Notes: generated by a model not told the origin, from the sequence alone. DNA of 24,547 nucleotides from an uncultured Clostridia bacterium (GCA_947595555.1 CANQES010000008.1:1-24547), one strand, 5' to 3'. Positions 16,268 to 23,658 are shown, numbered from the stretch's first letter. Program-made: numbers and translations.

Positions 16268-16450
16268 TATAGTTTAAATATCTGAGGCCACACTATGGGA
16301 TAAATTTCAAAATTATGGAGTTTTTTGTTTTTTATTAAATATTACTTTCTTTATTACTTTGGGTTTGGGGATTGTAATTTGGGGAAAGGACTAAAATTAT
16401 ACTTTTTATTTTGGGGTTTTGATAGTATGACCTCAGATATTTAAACTATA
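16268..16450. mobile_element. 183-bp inverted-repeat element, MITE-like, in the comM leader
   Basis: Terminal inverted repeats of 29 bp with two mismatches (16268-16296 and 16422-16450). The outer 20 bp, TATAGTTTAAATATCTGAGG, are perfect. The interior has no ORF and carries G-runs (16365-16415) unusual for this DNA. TA at both ends would fit a TA target duplication as in IS630/mariner-type MITEs. The alternative is a structured RNA whose ends pair: it lies between a consensus promoter (16554-16582) and the comM start, so it is probably transcribed in the comM leader. It occupies most of the gene-free stretch 16251-16662. Confidence 0.55.
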
Positions 16451-16553
16451 TAAGATTATTTGATTTTAATGATTTGATTTTTGCCAATTTGGCCATGATT
16501 TAATTTTACATAAAATTAATAGAATAAATTTATAATGATTATAAATTATTATG

Positions 16554-16582
16554 ATTATAATGTCTTTTCTATTTTTTGTCAA
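16554..16582 (-). promoter_or_regulatory. Perfect consensus sigma-A promoter upstream of comM
   Basis: Minus strand TTGACA (16582-16577), 17-bp spacer, TATAAT (16559-16554), the only exact match to both consensus boxes in the window. The predicted start near 16547 gives a leader of about 297 nt that includes the inverted-repeat element before the comM ATG. Confidence 0.8.
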
Positions 16583-16592
16583 TAGTTTTCGT

Positions 16593-16644
16593 AAACTTTT
16601 TAAATTATTTTGTTATGTCTCTAACGAAATAATTTAAAAAGTTT
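16593..16644. terminator. Long AT-rich hairpin between the 16663 gene and the comM promoter
   Basis: A 23-bp stem (AAACTTTTTAAATTATTT and complement, then a T-G wobble and GTTA/TAAC) with a 6-nt loop, 18 bp past the stop of the 16663 gene. No T-tract follows on the minus strand. T-rich sequence follows on the plus strand. It is probably the 3' boundary of the small gene, though the polarity is unclear. Confidence 0.5.
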
Positions 16645-16662
16645 TATATTTTTGTGTTTATT

Positions 16663-16926
16663 TTAGTCATCCATTTCTCTGTCTTTTTCACTACTTTTTG
16701 TTGTAGGTTTAATTTCATTTTTTGCTTTTCCTTTTGTTCTTTCTTTGTCTACTCCAATTATTCTTTTTTGTAATTCTATTTCTTTTTGATTTAATTTTCT
16801 ATCTGTTCGATTTTCTCTTAATTTAAGTGCTTTTTTTATATCTTCTTCTGAAACTAATTCAGGTCCACCCTGTTTTCTATATAAATTTCCAAATGCATTT
16901 CTAAATCTTTTACTTTTTTCTTCCAT
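16663..16926 (-). CDS. Small charged protein of unknown function
   Basis: I do not recognise this 87-aa protein. It is highly charged (K, E, R, D dominate), starts MEEKSKRFRNAFGNLYRKQGGPE and has a likely helical middle (SEEDIKKALKLRENR) and a low-complexity, probably disordered end (KSSEKDREMDD). No cysteine, signal peptide or membrane helix. The start is set at 16926 because GGAAAG lies 8 bases before that ATG. A GTG three codons upstream sits too close to the ribosome site. It has its own promoter (16963-16990). Confidence 0.7.
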   Translation of the reverse strand: MEEKSKRFRNAFGNLYRKQGGPELVSEEDIKKALKLRENRTDRKLNQKEIELQKRIIGVDKERTKGKAKNEIKPTTKSSEKDREMDD

Positions 16927-16962
16927 TTTTAACACTTTCCTTTTATTTTTTCATATATGAAT

Positions 16963-16990
16963 ATTATACCATAAATTGATTTTTTTGCAA
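16963..16990 (-). promoter_or_regulatory. Promoter of the small charged protein gene
   Basis: Minus strand TTGCAA (16990-16985), 16-bp spacer, TATAAT (16968-16963), the fourth use of TTGCAA as -35 box in this window. Confidence 0.6.
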
Positions 16991-17013
16991 CTACTTTTAT
17001 GAATGTTTGCATA

Positions 17014-17275
17014 TTATCCAATTAATAATTTAACAATAATTAAGCAAATAACTCCTGGAAGTCCTAACAGTCCGCGCAATTACACTAGTAAAAAAATTTA
17101 AACCTATATGAAAATTGAAATTTGTACCTATCAAATTAATAATATATATACAGCTTCCACCCAAAATTGAGTTAACAATTAGTTTTAAAATTTTTTTTAA
17201 TGGTAAGATAAATATTCTTCCAAATATAAATAAAAAACAAATGCAAGCTAAATATGTAATTAAATTCATATCCAT
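17014..17275 (-). CDS. bofA: BofA-like sigma-K processing inhibitor, read through a +1 shift at CGG
   Basis: BofA is a membrane protein that restrains SpoIVFB, the protease that activates pro-sigma-K during sporulation. The start (ATG 17275-17273, AGGAG 8 bases before) leads into two hydrophobic segments (about 5-27 and 30-50) and the family stretch YIINLIG...HIGLNFFTSVIA. CGG at 17074-17072 is codon 68. In zero frame the protein ends within 14 residues as a polar string. Skipping C gives GLLGLPGVICLIIVKLLIG and a stop at 17016-17014. The restored 86 aa matches the length and the GLPGV end typical of BofA. It sits next to a YaaL gene, as in Bacillus (recR-yaaL-bofA), which supports the call. 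A terminator hairpin lies just before its ribosome site. Confidence 0.8.
17072..17074 (-). other. In-frame CGG at the bofA frameshift point
   Basis: Minus-strand context ATT GCG C GGA CTG TTA. Zero frame is GCG CGG ACT. Dropping C restores Ala-Gly-Leu-Leu-Gly-Leu-Pro-Gly of the conserved C-terminal segment. Confidence 0.8.
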
Positions 17276-17288
17276 TCAATTCACTCCT

Positions 17289-17317
17289 AAAAAAAACGAT
17301 AATAATTTCTTATTATC
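17289..17317 (-). terminator. Terminator or attenuator between yaaL and bofA
   Basis: 8-bp stem GATAATAA/TTATTATC with a GAAA loop, one G, then eight Ts on the minus strand. The T-tract abuts the bofA Shine-Dalgarno (AGGAG), so bofA transcription from yaaL would need read-through. Confidence 0.75.
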
Positions 17318-17353
17318 ATTTTTATGATGTAAATTGGACAAATATTACTTTAC

Positions 17354-17644
17354 CTAAACGGCTTCCTCTCCTTCATCCCATAATGTATATTTAATATCAT
17401 TAATCATATCTACTTCTAGTCCTTTTTGTTTTGCTAACCCTATTAAATAATCTAATTTAGCCTGATTAGCTTTTATTTGATATGTGTAGTAATCTACTAA
17501 TCCATCTTGAGCATATTCAAAATTGCGATTAGCAGCTTTTAATTCTTCTCTTGTTTTTATAATAGTTCGAATTAGTTCTATTTCTTTTTCTATTTCTGTT
17601 TTTTCTACTATTTTTTCTTCTTTTACATAATATTCATTTTGCAT
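17354..17644 (-). CDS. yaaL: YaaL family (DUF2508) protein
   Basis: A 96-aa soluble protein fitting the DUF2508/YaaL family of unknown function. It is mostly helical: a charged first half (EKTEIEKEIELIRTIIKTREEL) and the conserved core NFEYAQDGLVDYYTYQIKANQAKLDYLIGLAKQKG split over residues 41-75. In Bacillus yaaL lies between recR and bofA. Here bofA follows 78 bp downstream, past a terminator. GGAAGGGGA precedes the ATG. No recR is seen upstream, where the strand switches to the VirD4-like gene. Confidence 0.85.
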   Translation of the reverse strand: MQNEYYVKEEKIVEKTEIEKEIELIRTIIKTREELKAANRNFEYAQDGLVDYYTYQIKANQAKLDYLIGLAKQKGLEVDMINDIKYTLWDEGEEAV

Positions 17645-17734
17645 AGAATATCCCCTTCCTATTCTATTTTTAACTTATTATATTCATATTATTTATTTTT
17701 ATTCTCATTTTATAAATTAATTTGCTCAAACCTC

Positions 17735-17763
17735 TTGTTTTTTTCGCAATTTTGTAGGATAAT
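17735..17763 (+). promoter_or_regulatory. Promoter of the VirD4-like gene
   Basis: TTGTTT (17735-17740), 17-bp spacer, GATAAT (17758-17763). Start near 17770, about 30 nt before the ATG. Confidence 0.5.
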
Positions 17764-17800
17764 ATATATGTATAGTTATAATTGGAAAGGGATTTATTGA

Positions 17801-20140
17801 ATGAAATATATAGACAAATTCTTGAAAAAATTAAATACAGATAGAAATACCTTTGCTACTTATTTATTAACTTTGATTACTTCTTATTTAGTAGTTGATA
17901 GGATTGTAGAAATGTTATTAATGATTTTTACTGGTGTTTCCTATTCTTATTGGGGGCCAATTCAATACTTATTGGCAATTGCTTGCCCTGTTTTTGCTTT
18001 TGCGTTTTGTCCTACATCAAAATTCGCTAAAACAAAATCATATAAAATAACATTATTCTATGTTTATATAATTGCCTTATATGTGATTGCTATTTCTATG
18101 TTTACCCAATGGCTTAACATGGGAGCTTGGTTATTACTATTGTCTGTACCCAATTATCCAGAATTAATTTCCGAGTTTTCAGATTTAGTAACGCCTGCTT
18201 TTACTAGTATTTCTATATACTTACCATTAGCTACAATATACCCAATGTTTAAATTTCTATATTTTAAAGTTAGAGATAATCCTCTTCATTTACGTTCTAT
18301 TTGGGACTATCGTGGTATAAGCCTAGCTAATAAAAAAGAAGGACATGGTCCTTATACATGTGAAGTATTTTTATGTGTAGACGATGAAAAAAATCAGAAT
18401 GTTGTAATACCAGAAAATTCTAGATTTCAATCTTTATTTGTCTGTGGTGGTTCTGGAACTGGAAAAACTTCTCTAATATATGAACCATTAATGGCGAAAG
18501 ATATTGAAAGAAAATATTTCTTCCGAGAGGCATCTAAAGAATTAGGATTTACAGCATTAAAGACTAATATTGCTATTTTAAATAAGCCTTATGATAATGA
18601 TTATTTAAATAAAAATTTTAACTTAAATATGTTATCACCAGTAAGTGGAAAAGAAAGTATATTTAATACTTATTTAAAGAAAATGATTTTAGGTACTATT
18701 GGTGGAGAAACTGTTTATAGAAATCTTGGTCTTACTTTAATGGCTCCTGATTCTGAAGTAATTGACCATATGACAGATGTTTGTAAAAACTTTGGTATTA
18801 ATTATGATATAATAGATCCATCAAATCATAACTCTATTGGTTTAAATCCTTTTATATATGACGACCCTGCAAAAATTGCAGTTACAATATCTTCTGTATT
18901 AAAAGCAATGTTCTTGTCTTCTAATAATAATCCAGAAGAAGCTTACAAGGGTGATGTTGCAACACAAGCAATTGAAAATGTTACTATTTTATTAAAAGAA
19001 ATATATCCAAGGATGCATGAAGGTACGCTTCCTAATATGGAAGATTTACTAAAGTTATTAACAAATTTCGAATTAATTGAAAAAATGTGTGAAATTATGG
19101 CACATGATGAAGATTTAAAGGAAAAATACTCTATACAACTTACTTATTTTAAAAAGAATTTTTACAAAGATGCTCCTGGAAAATCTGAAATTGAAAAATA
19201 TATTTATACAGCAGTCAGTCAATTAGATAATTTATTAAGAATTCCTGGTATTAAACCAATTTTATGTAATAGGCATAACAATATAAATTTTGATGCTGCT
19301 TTAGCAAATGGACATATGATATTTGTTTGTACTAGACGTGGTGATTTAGGTGCTACTGGTCATAAAGCCTTTGGATTATTTTATTTAATCTCTATGCAAG
19401 ATGCTGTTTTAAGGCGACCTGGAAACGAAAGTACTCGTATTCCTCACTTCTTGTACATTGATGAATTTGCTGATTTTATCTGTAAAGCAACAGAACCAAT
19501 ATTTACTTTATATCGCAAGTTTAAAGTTGCTTCTACAATATCTGTACAAAGTTTAGCACAACTAGAAGTTCATGGTCAAAAAGAAAATTACCGATCTATT
19601 ATTTTATCAAACTGTGCTAATAAAATATTTACAGGTAATGCGGAATTTAATGAGATTGAATGGTGGTCTAAAGAATTTGGTAGTCATAGGGAATGGAAAT
19701 ATACATCTTCTATGGATATGAATAAATTAGAATATGATTCTAAGGTAGGATCAGTTGAATGGAAATACGTTGATACTTTAAAACTTGGAAAATTGCAATC
19801 CTTAAAGTTAAAACAGTGTGGTTATTTAATTAAAGGTGATGGTGGAAGAATGTTAGCTGGACCTGGAAATTTACAATTCTTAGAATCTAAGTATAAAGAA
19901 CCACAAAAAATTAAGAACTATGATTTTGATAAGTATTTAGATGGTGTCAATGTTACATCTGATACAGAGAGTAATGATACTTCCAAAAAGAAAAAATTAG
20001 ATTTAAAAAATCTTAATTTCATGGATGATAGAAATGAATTTGACCCTATTCAAACAGATGTGTCTGATGCAAAATTTTTATTTGATAATGAAGATGCTAT
20101 TGTGGTTAATTTAAAAAAAGGCAATCCTAATAGCAATTGA
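17801..20140 (+). CDS. VirD4/TraG-like coupling ATPase, without other conjugation genes
   Basis: Resembles type IV coupling proteins, membrane ATPases that hand DNA or protein substrates to a secretion channel. The 779-aa product has about four N-terminal membrane helices (roughly 22-45, 53-70, 84-118 and 132-156) and a Walker A motif GGSGTGKTS at 216-224. Walker B is FLYIDE at 550-555. TRRGDLGATGHKAFGLF and VASTISVQSLAQLE resemble the TraG/TraD C-terminal segments. The tail (about 690-779) is acidic and low in complexity. Start: AAAGGG 9 bases before the ATG. No relaxase, VirB4 or VirB6 gene is present in this window. It may be the remnant of an element or a domesticated translocase. Confidence 0.85.
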   Translation: MKYIDKFLKKLNTDRNTFATYLLTLITSYLVVDRIVEMLLMIFTGVSYSYWGPIQYLLAIACPVFAFAFCPTSKFAKTKSYKITLFYVYIIALYVIAISMFTQWLNMGAWLLLLSVPNYPELISEFSDLVTPAFTSISIYLPLATIYPMFKFLYFKVRDNPLHLRSIWDYRGISLANKKEGHGPYTCEVFLCVDDEKNQNVVIPENSRFQSLFVCGGSGTGKTSLIYEPLMAKDIERKYFFREASKELGFTALKTNIAILNKPYDNDYLNKNFNLNMLSPVSGKESIFNTYLKKMILGTIGGETVYRNLGLTLMAPDSEVIDHMTDVCKNFGINYDIIDPSNHNSIGLNPFIYDDPAKIAVTISSVLKAMFLSSNNNPEEAYKGDVATQAIENVTILLKEIYPRMHEGTLPNMEDLLKLLTNFELIEKMCEIMAHDEDLKEKYSIQLTYFKKNFYKDAPGKSEIEKYIYTAVSQLDNLLRIPGIKPILCNRHNNINFDAALANGHMIFVCTRRGDLGATGHKAFGLFYLISMQDAVLRRPGNESTRIPHFLYIDEFADFICKATEPIFTLYRKFKVASTISVQSLAQLEVHGQKENYRSIILSNCANKIFTGNAEFNEIEWWSKEFGSHREWKYTSSMDMNKLEYDSKVGSVEWKYVDTLKLGKLQSLKLKQCGYLIKGDGGRMLAGPGNLQFLESKYKEPQKIKNYDFDKYLDGVNVTSDTESNDTSKKKKLDLKNLNFMDDRNEFDPIQTDVSDAKFLFDNEDAIVVNLKKGNPNSN

Positions 20141-20169
20141 AAGCGAAGATAAAATAAATCTTCGCTTTC
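20139..20169 (+). terminator. Terminator of the VirD4-like gene
   Basis: 12-bp stem GAAAGCGAAGAT/ATCTTCGCTTTC with a 7-nt loop. It overlaps the stop codon. The T-tract is weak. Confidence 0.7.
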
Positions 20170-20186
20170 TATGTTTGTATTATTAT

Positions 20187-20513
20187 TTAAAATTTTGGTG
20201 ATGTAAGTGAACTTATAATAAGAGATATAAGTATTAATATCACAGCTATTACTAATGCAATTAATGTAACTTTTTTGATAAACTGTCCAAATGAATTACT
20301 ACTGGTATAAATTTTATATAAAATAAGTGTTTCAAATACAATAACAACAATACCTAAAAGAATAGCTAATATATTAAATCCATTATTAAATATTGAAACA
20401 ATTACTCCATATATACCATTAGTAATTAAAGCTATTTTTAAATTATAATTTTCGAAAATATAGTATAGGACAAATAGCATTAAAATGCTTATAATTAAAG
20501 ATATAACATTCAT
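20187..20513 (-). CDS. Small four-helix membrane protein of unknown function
   Basis: A 108-aa, almost wholly hydrophobic protein with four predicted membrane helices (about 3-19, 26-43, 46-67 and 82-104) and one polar loop (YTSSNSFGQFIKK). I do not recognise the family. AGGAAG precedes the ATG and a TTGACA-N17-TTTAAT promoter lies upstream. It is convergent with the VirD4-like gene and downstream of, but separately promoted from, the DUF262 gene on the same strand. A link to defence is only positional. Confidence 0.75.
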   Translation of the reverse strand: MNVISLIISILMLFVLYYIFENYNLKIALITNGIYGVIVSIFNNGFNILAILLGIVVIVFETLILYKIYTSSNSFGQFIKKVTLIALVIAVILILISLIISSLTSPKF

Positions 20514-20550
20514 AATTGTTCTTCCTTTCTTTTGTAAGATTTACATATTT

Positions 20551-20579
20551 ATTAAAACATATCTTAATTTTTTTGTCAA
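20551..20579 (-). promoter_or_regulatory. Promoter of the small membrane protein gene
   Basis: Minus strand TTGACA (20579-20574), 17-bp spacer, TTTAAT (20556-20551). Confidence 0.65.
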
Positions 20580-20614
20580 TATTTACTTATGCTGAACGAT
20601 AAAATGTCTACACT

Positions 20615-22312
20615 TTATTTTAATAATTCTAATATTTTTTCTTTTAATATGTTCTTTCTTTTTTCATAGAACTCTCCAAAATTATCGATGTCTAAAGATG
20701 TATTCTGTGGTATTAAAGCATGTTCAGAGAATTCTTTTTTTTGTTCATCGTTCATATTATTACAATAATCAATAAGCCTTTGACTATTCTTGCTTTTATT
20801 TTCAAATTCATCTAGCAATTGTATATTTGGTAATCTGTTACGAATAATATACCACTTTTTCCATTCATCTATTGATATATTGAAAGGTTTAGGTTCCATA
20901 AATCTACTTTCAGGATGTAAATGGTCTTGTTCGTAATTTTTATTTGGATCTATCCAATCCCTCCCAATAAAATATAAAACTTCATCCACTAATCTACTGC
21001 CTTTTTCACTGTTTAATATATCCTCTATCCTACTTTCTGTAATTTGTAATTCAGACATTGCATCAAGCATATCAATAGATATTTTCATTCCATTATTATT
21101 AATATTATTTTTTAATCTTTGCAATTTTCCTGGTGTACCAGAACGAAAATATATAAAAAATATTGTTCTGGTTAAATATACACGAATTGCATCTAAATCT
21201 TCTTCATAAGTGTTAGGATTATTATATATATGATATAAAATAGGAACTAACTTTGTATAATCATTTATAAAACGCTTTAAATCAATGTTTAATTTTTCAA
21301 AAGCTATTTTCATATTTTTAAAAGCTATTTTAAAGTCACTCCAATTATTCTTTAGGTTATCAGCTACACTTTTATTAATTATTGTTTTGGTTACATCACC
21401 ATATAACATTAATGCAGTTCTAATAATCAAGTCTGTGTTAAAACCTTCATAATCACCTGATAAAAGTATTGAAAATTGTTCTCTGGCATTTGGCCAATAA
21501 ACTTCAAGAATTGACATTGTAATTTCATGTTTACGCAATTTTTTTCCACCATTATTAAATCTAATAAACATTTCTAAAGCATCATCTTGAGACATATCTT
21601 GAATTTCAGTATATCTAATTAATTTTTCAACACATATTTTATAATAAAGTTTTAAAAGAATATTTCTAGCATAGTCTTTACTATTTTCTGGAACATCTTT
21701 TATTGCATTTTCAATAGCTTGTTCTCTAGTATTATCATTTTGAAATTCTTCATTAAGTATATTTCTAATTTCAAATTGTGTTGTGCTTGAATTTATAATT
21801 AAACCTTTGGTTGTAAATTTTATGTCATATTTTTTGCTATTATAATCTTCTTCATCATTTTCACTTTTATTTTGATCTAATTCAATAAAAAGTTTATAAA
21901 CATATTCTACTCCACCTTTTTTTGAAAACTTAGGTTTTATGTAAGTATCTCCAATTAGTGATAAATATAATGATGTAAGTCTTTGTTGACCATCTAAAAT
22001 TGCTATATCAGTATATTCAAAATTAATACCATTAATCGGAAAATTAATGTTAACAGATTGTTTACTATTATTAAAAGTTACTCTATTTAAGAAATTGCAA
22101 AAATAAGTATCCCAAGTAACATTTTTATCATCAATATGCCAAAATAAAAAATTTGAAATGGGATAGTCTAATAAAATAGAATCCCATAATTTTTCTATTT
22201 GTTCTGAACTCCAAACATATTCTCTTTGAAATGCTGGCATGACATATTTCCCGTTTTGGATATTTTTTATGGCTTCATATATTGTTATACTATTGTCAAG
22301 TAATTTACTCAT
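20615..22312 (-). CDS. GmrSD-like restriction protein (DUF262 plus DUF1524)
   Basis: Proteins with this domain pair include type IV restriction enzymes that cut modified phage DNA. The N-terminal DUF262 domain has MPAFQREYVWSSEQIEKLWDSI (starting near residue 25, split by family gaps) and the DGQQR motif at 107-111, part of its NTP-dependent ParB/Srx-like fold. The C-terminal DUF1524 domain has the HNH-type DHLHP at 463-467 followed by RNRLPNIQLLDEFEN. The 565-aa length joins GmrS- and GmrD-like parts in one chain. The start at 22312 is chosen for AGAGGTG just upstream. An in-frame codon at 22354 lies closer to the promoter and lacks a site. A promoter is at 22336-22364. Substrate is not predictable. 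Confidence 0.88.
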   Translation of the reverse strand: MSKLLDNSITIYEAIKNIQNGKYVMPAFQREYVWSSEQIEKLWDSILLDYPISNFLFWHIDDKNVTWDTYFCNFLNRVTFNNSKQSVNINFPINGINFEYTDIAILDGQQRLTSLYLSLIGDTYIKPKFSKKGGVEYVYKLFIELDQNKSENDEEDYNSKKYDIKFTTKGLIINSSTTQFEIRNILNEEFQNDNTREQAIENAIKDVPENSKDYARNILLKLYYKICVEKLIRYTEIQDMSQDDALEMFIRFNNGGKKLRKHEITMSILEVYWPNAREQFSILLSGDYEGFNTDLIIRTALMLYGDVTKTIINKSVADNLKNNWSDFKIAFKNMKIAFEKLNIDLKRFINDYTKLVPILYHIYNNPNTYEEDLDAIRVYLTRTIFFIYFRSGTPGKLQRLKNNINNNGMKISIDMLDAMSELQITESRIEDILNSEKGSRLVDEVLYFIGRDWIDPNKNYEQDHLHPESRFMEPKPFNISIDEWKKWYIIRNRLPNIQLLDEFENKSKNSQRLIDYCNNMNDEQKKEFSEHALIPQNTSLDIDNFGEFYEKRKNILKEKILELLK

Positions 22313-22335
22313 ATTTTCACACCTCTCTATTTGAC

Positions 22336-22364
22336 TATATAAAAAAAATATCATAATTTATCAA
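22336..22364 (-). promoter_or_regulatory. Promoter of the GmrSD-like gene
   Basis: Minus strand TTGATA (22364-22359), 17-bp spacer, TATATA (22341-22336). The start near 22329 leaves a leader of under 20 nt before the ATG at 22312. Confidence 0.5.
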
Positions 22365-22405
22365 AATATGCAATAAAAATAATTAGTAAAATTTTACTTG
22401 TTCGC

Positions 22406-22579
22406 TTGTTTTTTACAAACATACTTTTTGTTGAACTTGCAATAGTAACCGTTGTCGCTATTGCCTTATTTGTAGCTTTAGCGGTTACAATAAGAAAATT
22501 AGACAGCAAAAAAATACATCTCTGTCTGGTCAATAGAGATGTATTCTATTTATTAGAAATAGTTGACTTTGTTGTATAA
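22406..22579 (+). other. Possible remnant of a small hydrophobic (holin-like) peptide gene
   Basis: The plus frame ending at TAA 22577-22579 encodes a hydrophobic stretch, VELAIVTVVAIALFVALAV, followed by TIRKLDSKK, much like small holin-like or type I toxin peptides. No ATG or ribosome site is visible (only a TTG at 22406), and the frame runs into a terminator hairpin, so it may be decayed or not a gene. Together with promoter and hairpin it accounts for the gene-free stretch 22313-22656. Confidence 0.25.
22513..22545. terminator. Hairpin with T-tracts on both strands
   Basis: 11-bp stem AATACATCTCT/AGAGATGTATT with an 11-nt loop. On the minus strand the stem runs into seven Ts. On the plus strand CTATTTATT follows. 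No obvious gene on either side uses it, which hints at a small RNA or peptide gene nearby. Confidence 0.6.
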
Positions 22580-22656
22580 TTATGATAAAAATGAATTAAT
22601 TTATTCAAGTAAACGGATATTCATAAAAATATGTAAATAAAAGGAGATGTACATTT

Positions 22657-23658
22657 ATGGGATATTATAAAGATGAAGCTTTAGAAAAGGAAATTGCAAT
22701 TATAAAAAGAAAATTTGATAAAAAAGAATTTGATGATAGTTATATTCGAAAACTTGTAGCAATGCAAAAATGTCAATTAAGTGTTAAATCACAATATTAT
22801 GATGAAAATATTGCAGAAGGAAACTGGAGTTTAGTAGAAGAAGACGAAGATATAATAACGTTAGATGAAAAATCTAAACCTATTGTTGATCTTTTTGATG
22901 TAATTTTTGAAATAGATACAGAGAGTAAAAAAGATAGAGAAGCTGATTATGATAGAGAAAATAATGCAGAATATGAATATGTATTTATACCATCTTATTA
23001 TGCAGTTAGAACATTAATTTATTATTATCTTAATAATAAGGAAAAAGCAAATAGAATCTATAATTTGAAGAATGCAGTTGTAAGACGCTGTGGTAATAAA
23101 TTCTATGGTGGATTACCTTTTGTTTTAAGATATCTTAAACTTTTCAAAGAAAAAGAATTTAAGAGTATTCGTGCTGATTTTGCTGAATTTATGGAAGAAT
23201 TATATGGATTACAAATTAATAATTGTTTAGATGATTTCATAAACGATATTATTGATTGTATAAAAGAATCTGGTTGCAAGAATTTAATACTTGAAAAGAG
23301 AGTTGAAGATTTTAAAGATGAAAAGGAAAAATATTATATTGAGTATAAATTAATAAATGATTATAAAATTTTAATGCATAGAGATGTAAAAAAAGACTGG
23401 AAGCATTTGCAAAAAAATCAAATAATAGAAGTAAATAAAAAAATAGATAAAACACCTAATCATCCTAATAATGATTTTCCAGAAGACAGTGAACCATTGA
23501 AGGGTAATTTAAAAGGGTGGTATTCGCAAGATATTACTAAAAAAGATAGATTAGTTTATAAAAAAATATCAGATGAAAAAACTGTATATATAGCAACTGT
23601 ATGTGATCATTATAAAAATGCTGCAAAACGTTCAGAGTCAATGACATCTTATAGATAA
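22657..23658 (+). CDS. Unknown N-terminal domain fused to a YoeB/Txe-like RNase toxin domain
   Basis: The last 95 or so residues (about 236-333) match the YoeB/Txe branch of RelE toxins, ribosome-dependent mRNA interferases: SEPLKGNLKGWYSQDI, KKDRLVYKK and VCDHY. Their catalytic residues E, R and H correspond to E279, R298 and H318, so the active site looks intact. YoeB is normally a free protein of about 84 residues next to a YefM antitoxin. Here it is the tail of a 333-aa protein whose first 235 residues are charged, probably helical and unrecognised. No separate antitoxin gene is visible. AGGAG precedes the ATG. A TATAAT lies at 22575-22580 with a poor -35. The next gene follows 24 bp later. 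Confidence 0.75.
   Translation: MGYYKDEALEKEIAIIKRKFDKKEFDDSYIRKLVAMQKCQLSVKSQYYDENIAEGNWSLVEEDEDIITLDEKSKPIVDLFDVIFEIDTESKKDREADYDRENNAEYEYVFIPSYYAVRTLIYYYLNNKEKANRIYNLKNAVVRRCGNKFYGGLPFVLRYLKLFKEKEFKSIRADFAEFMEELYGLQINNCLDDFINDIIDCIKESGCKNLILEKRVEDFKDEKEKYYIEYKLINDYKILMHRDVKKDWKHLQKNQIIEVNKKIDKTPNHPNNDFPEDSEPLKGNLKGWYSQDITKKDRLVYKKISDEKTVYIATVCDHYKNAAKRSESMTSYR

Noticed and set aside
16365..16415. G-quadruplex in the inverted-repeat element
   Set aside because: There are four G-runs, but the last gap is over 30 bases and I cannot support a stable fold.
6823..17074. CGG read as a reassigned amino acid or as a stop codon
   Set aside because: At all three sites the conserved protein continues only in the +1 frame. 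A reassigned codon would keep the original frame, and a stop would not explain the intact downstream sequence.
22351..22533. 60-residue minus-strand reading frame
   Set aside because: It starts inside a hairpin, overlaps the GmrSD promoter and leader, has no ribosome site and no recognisable domain.
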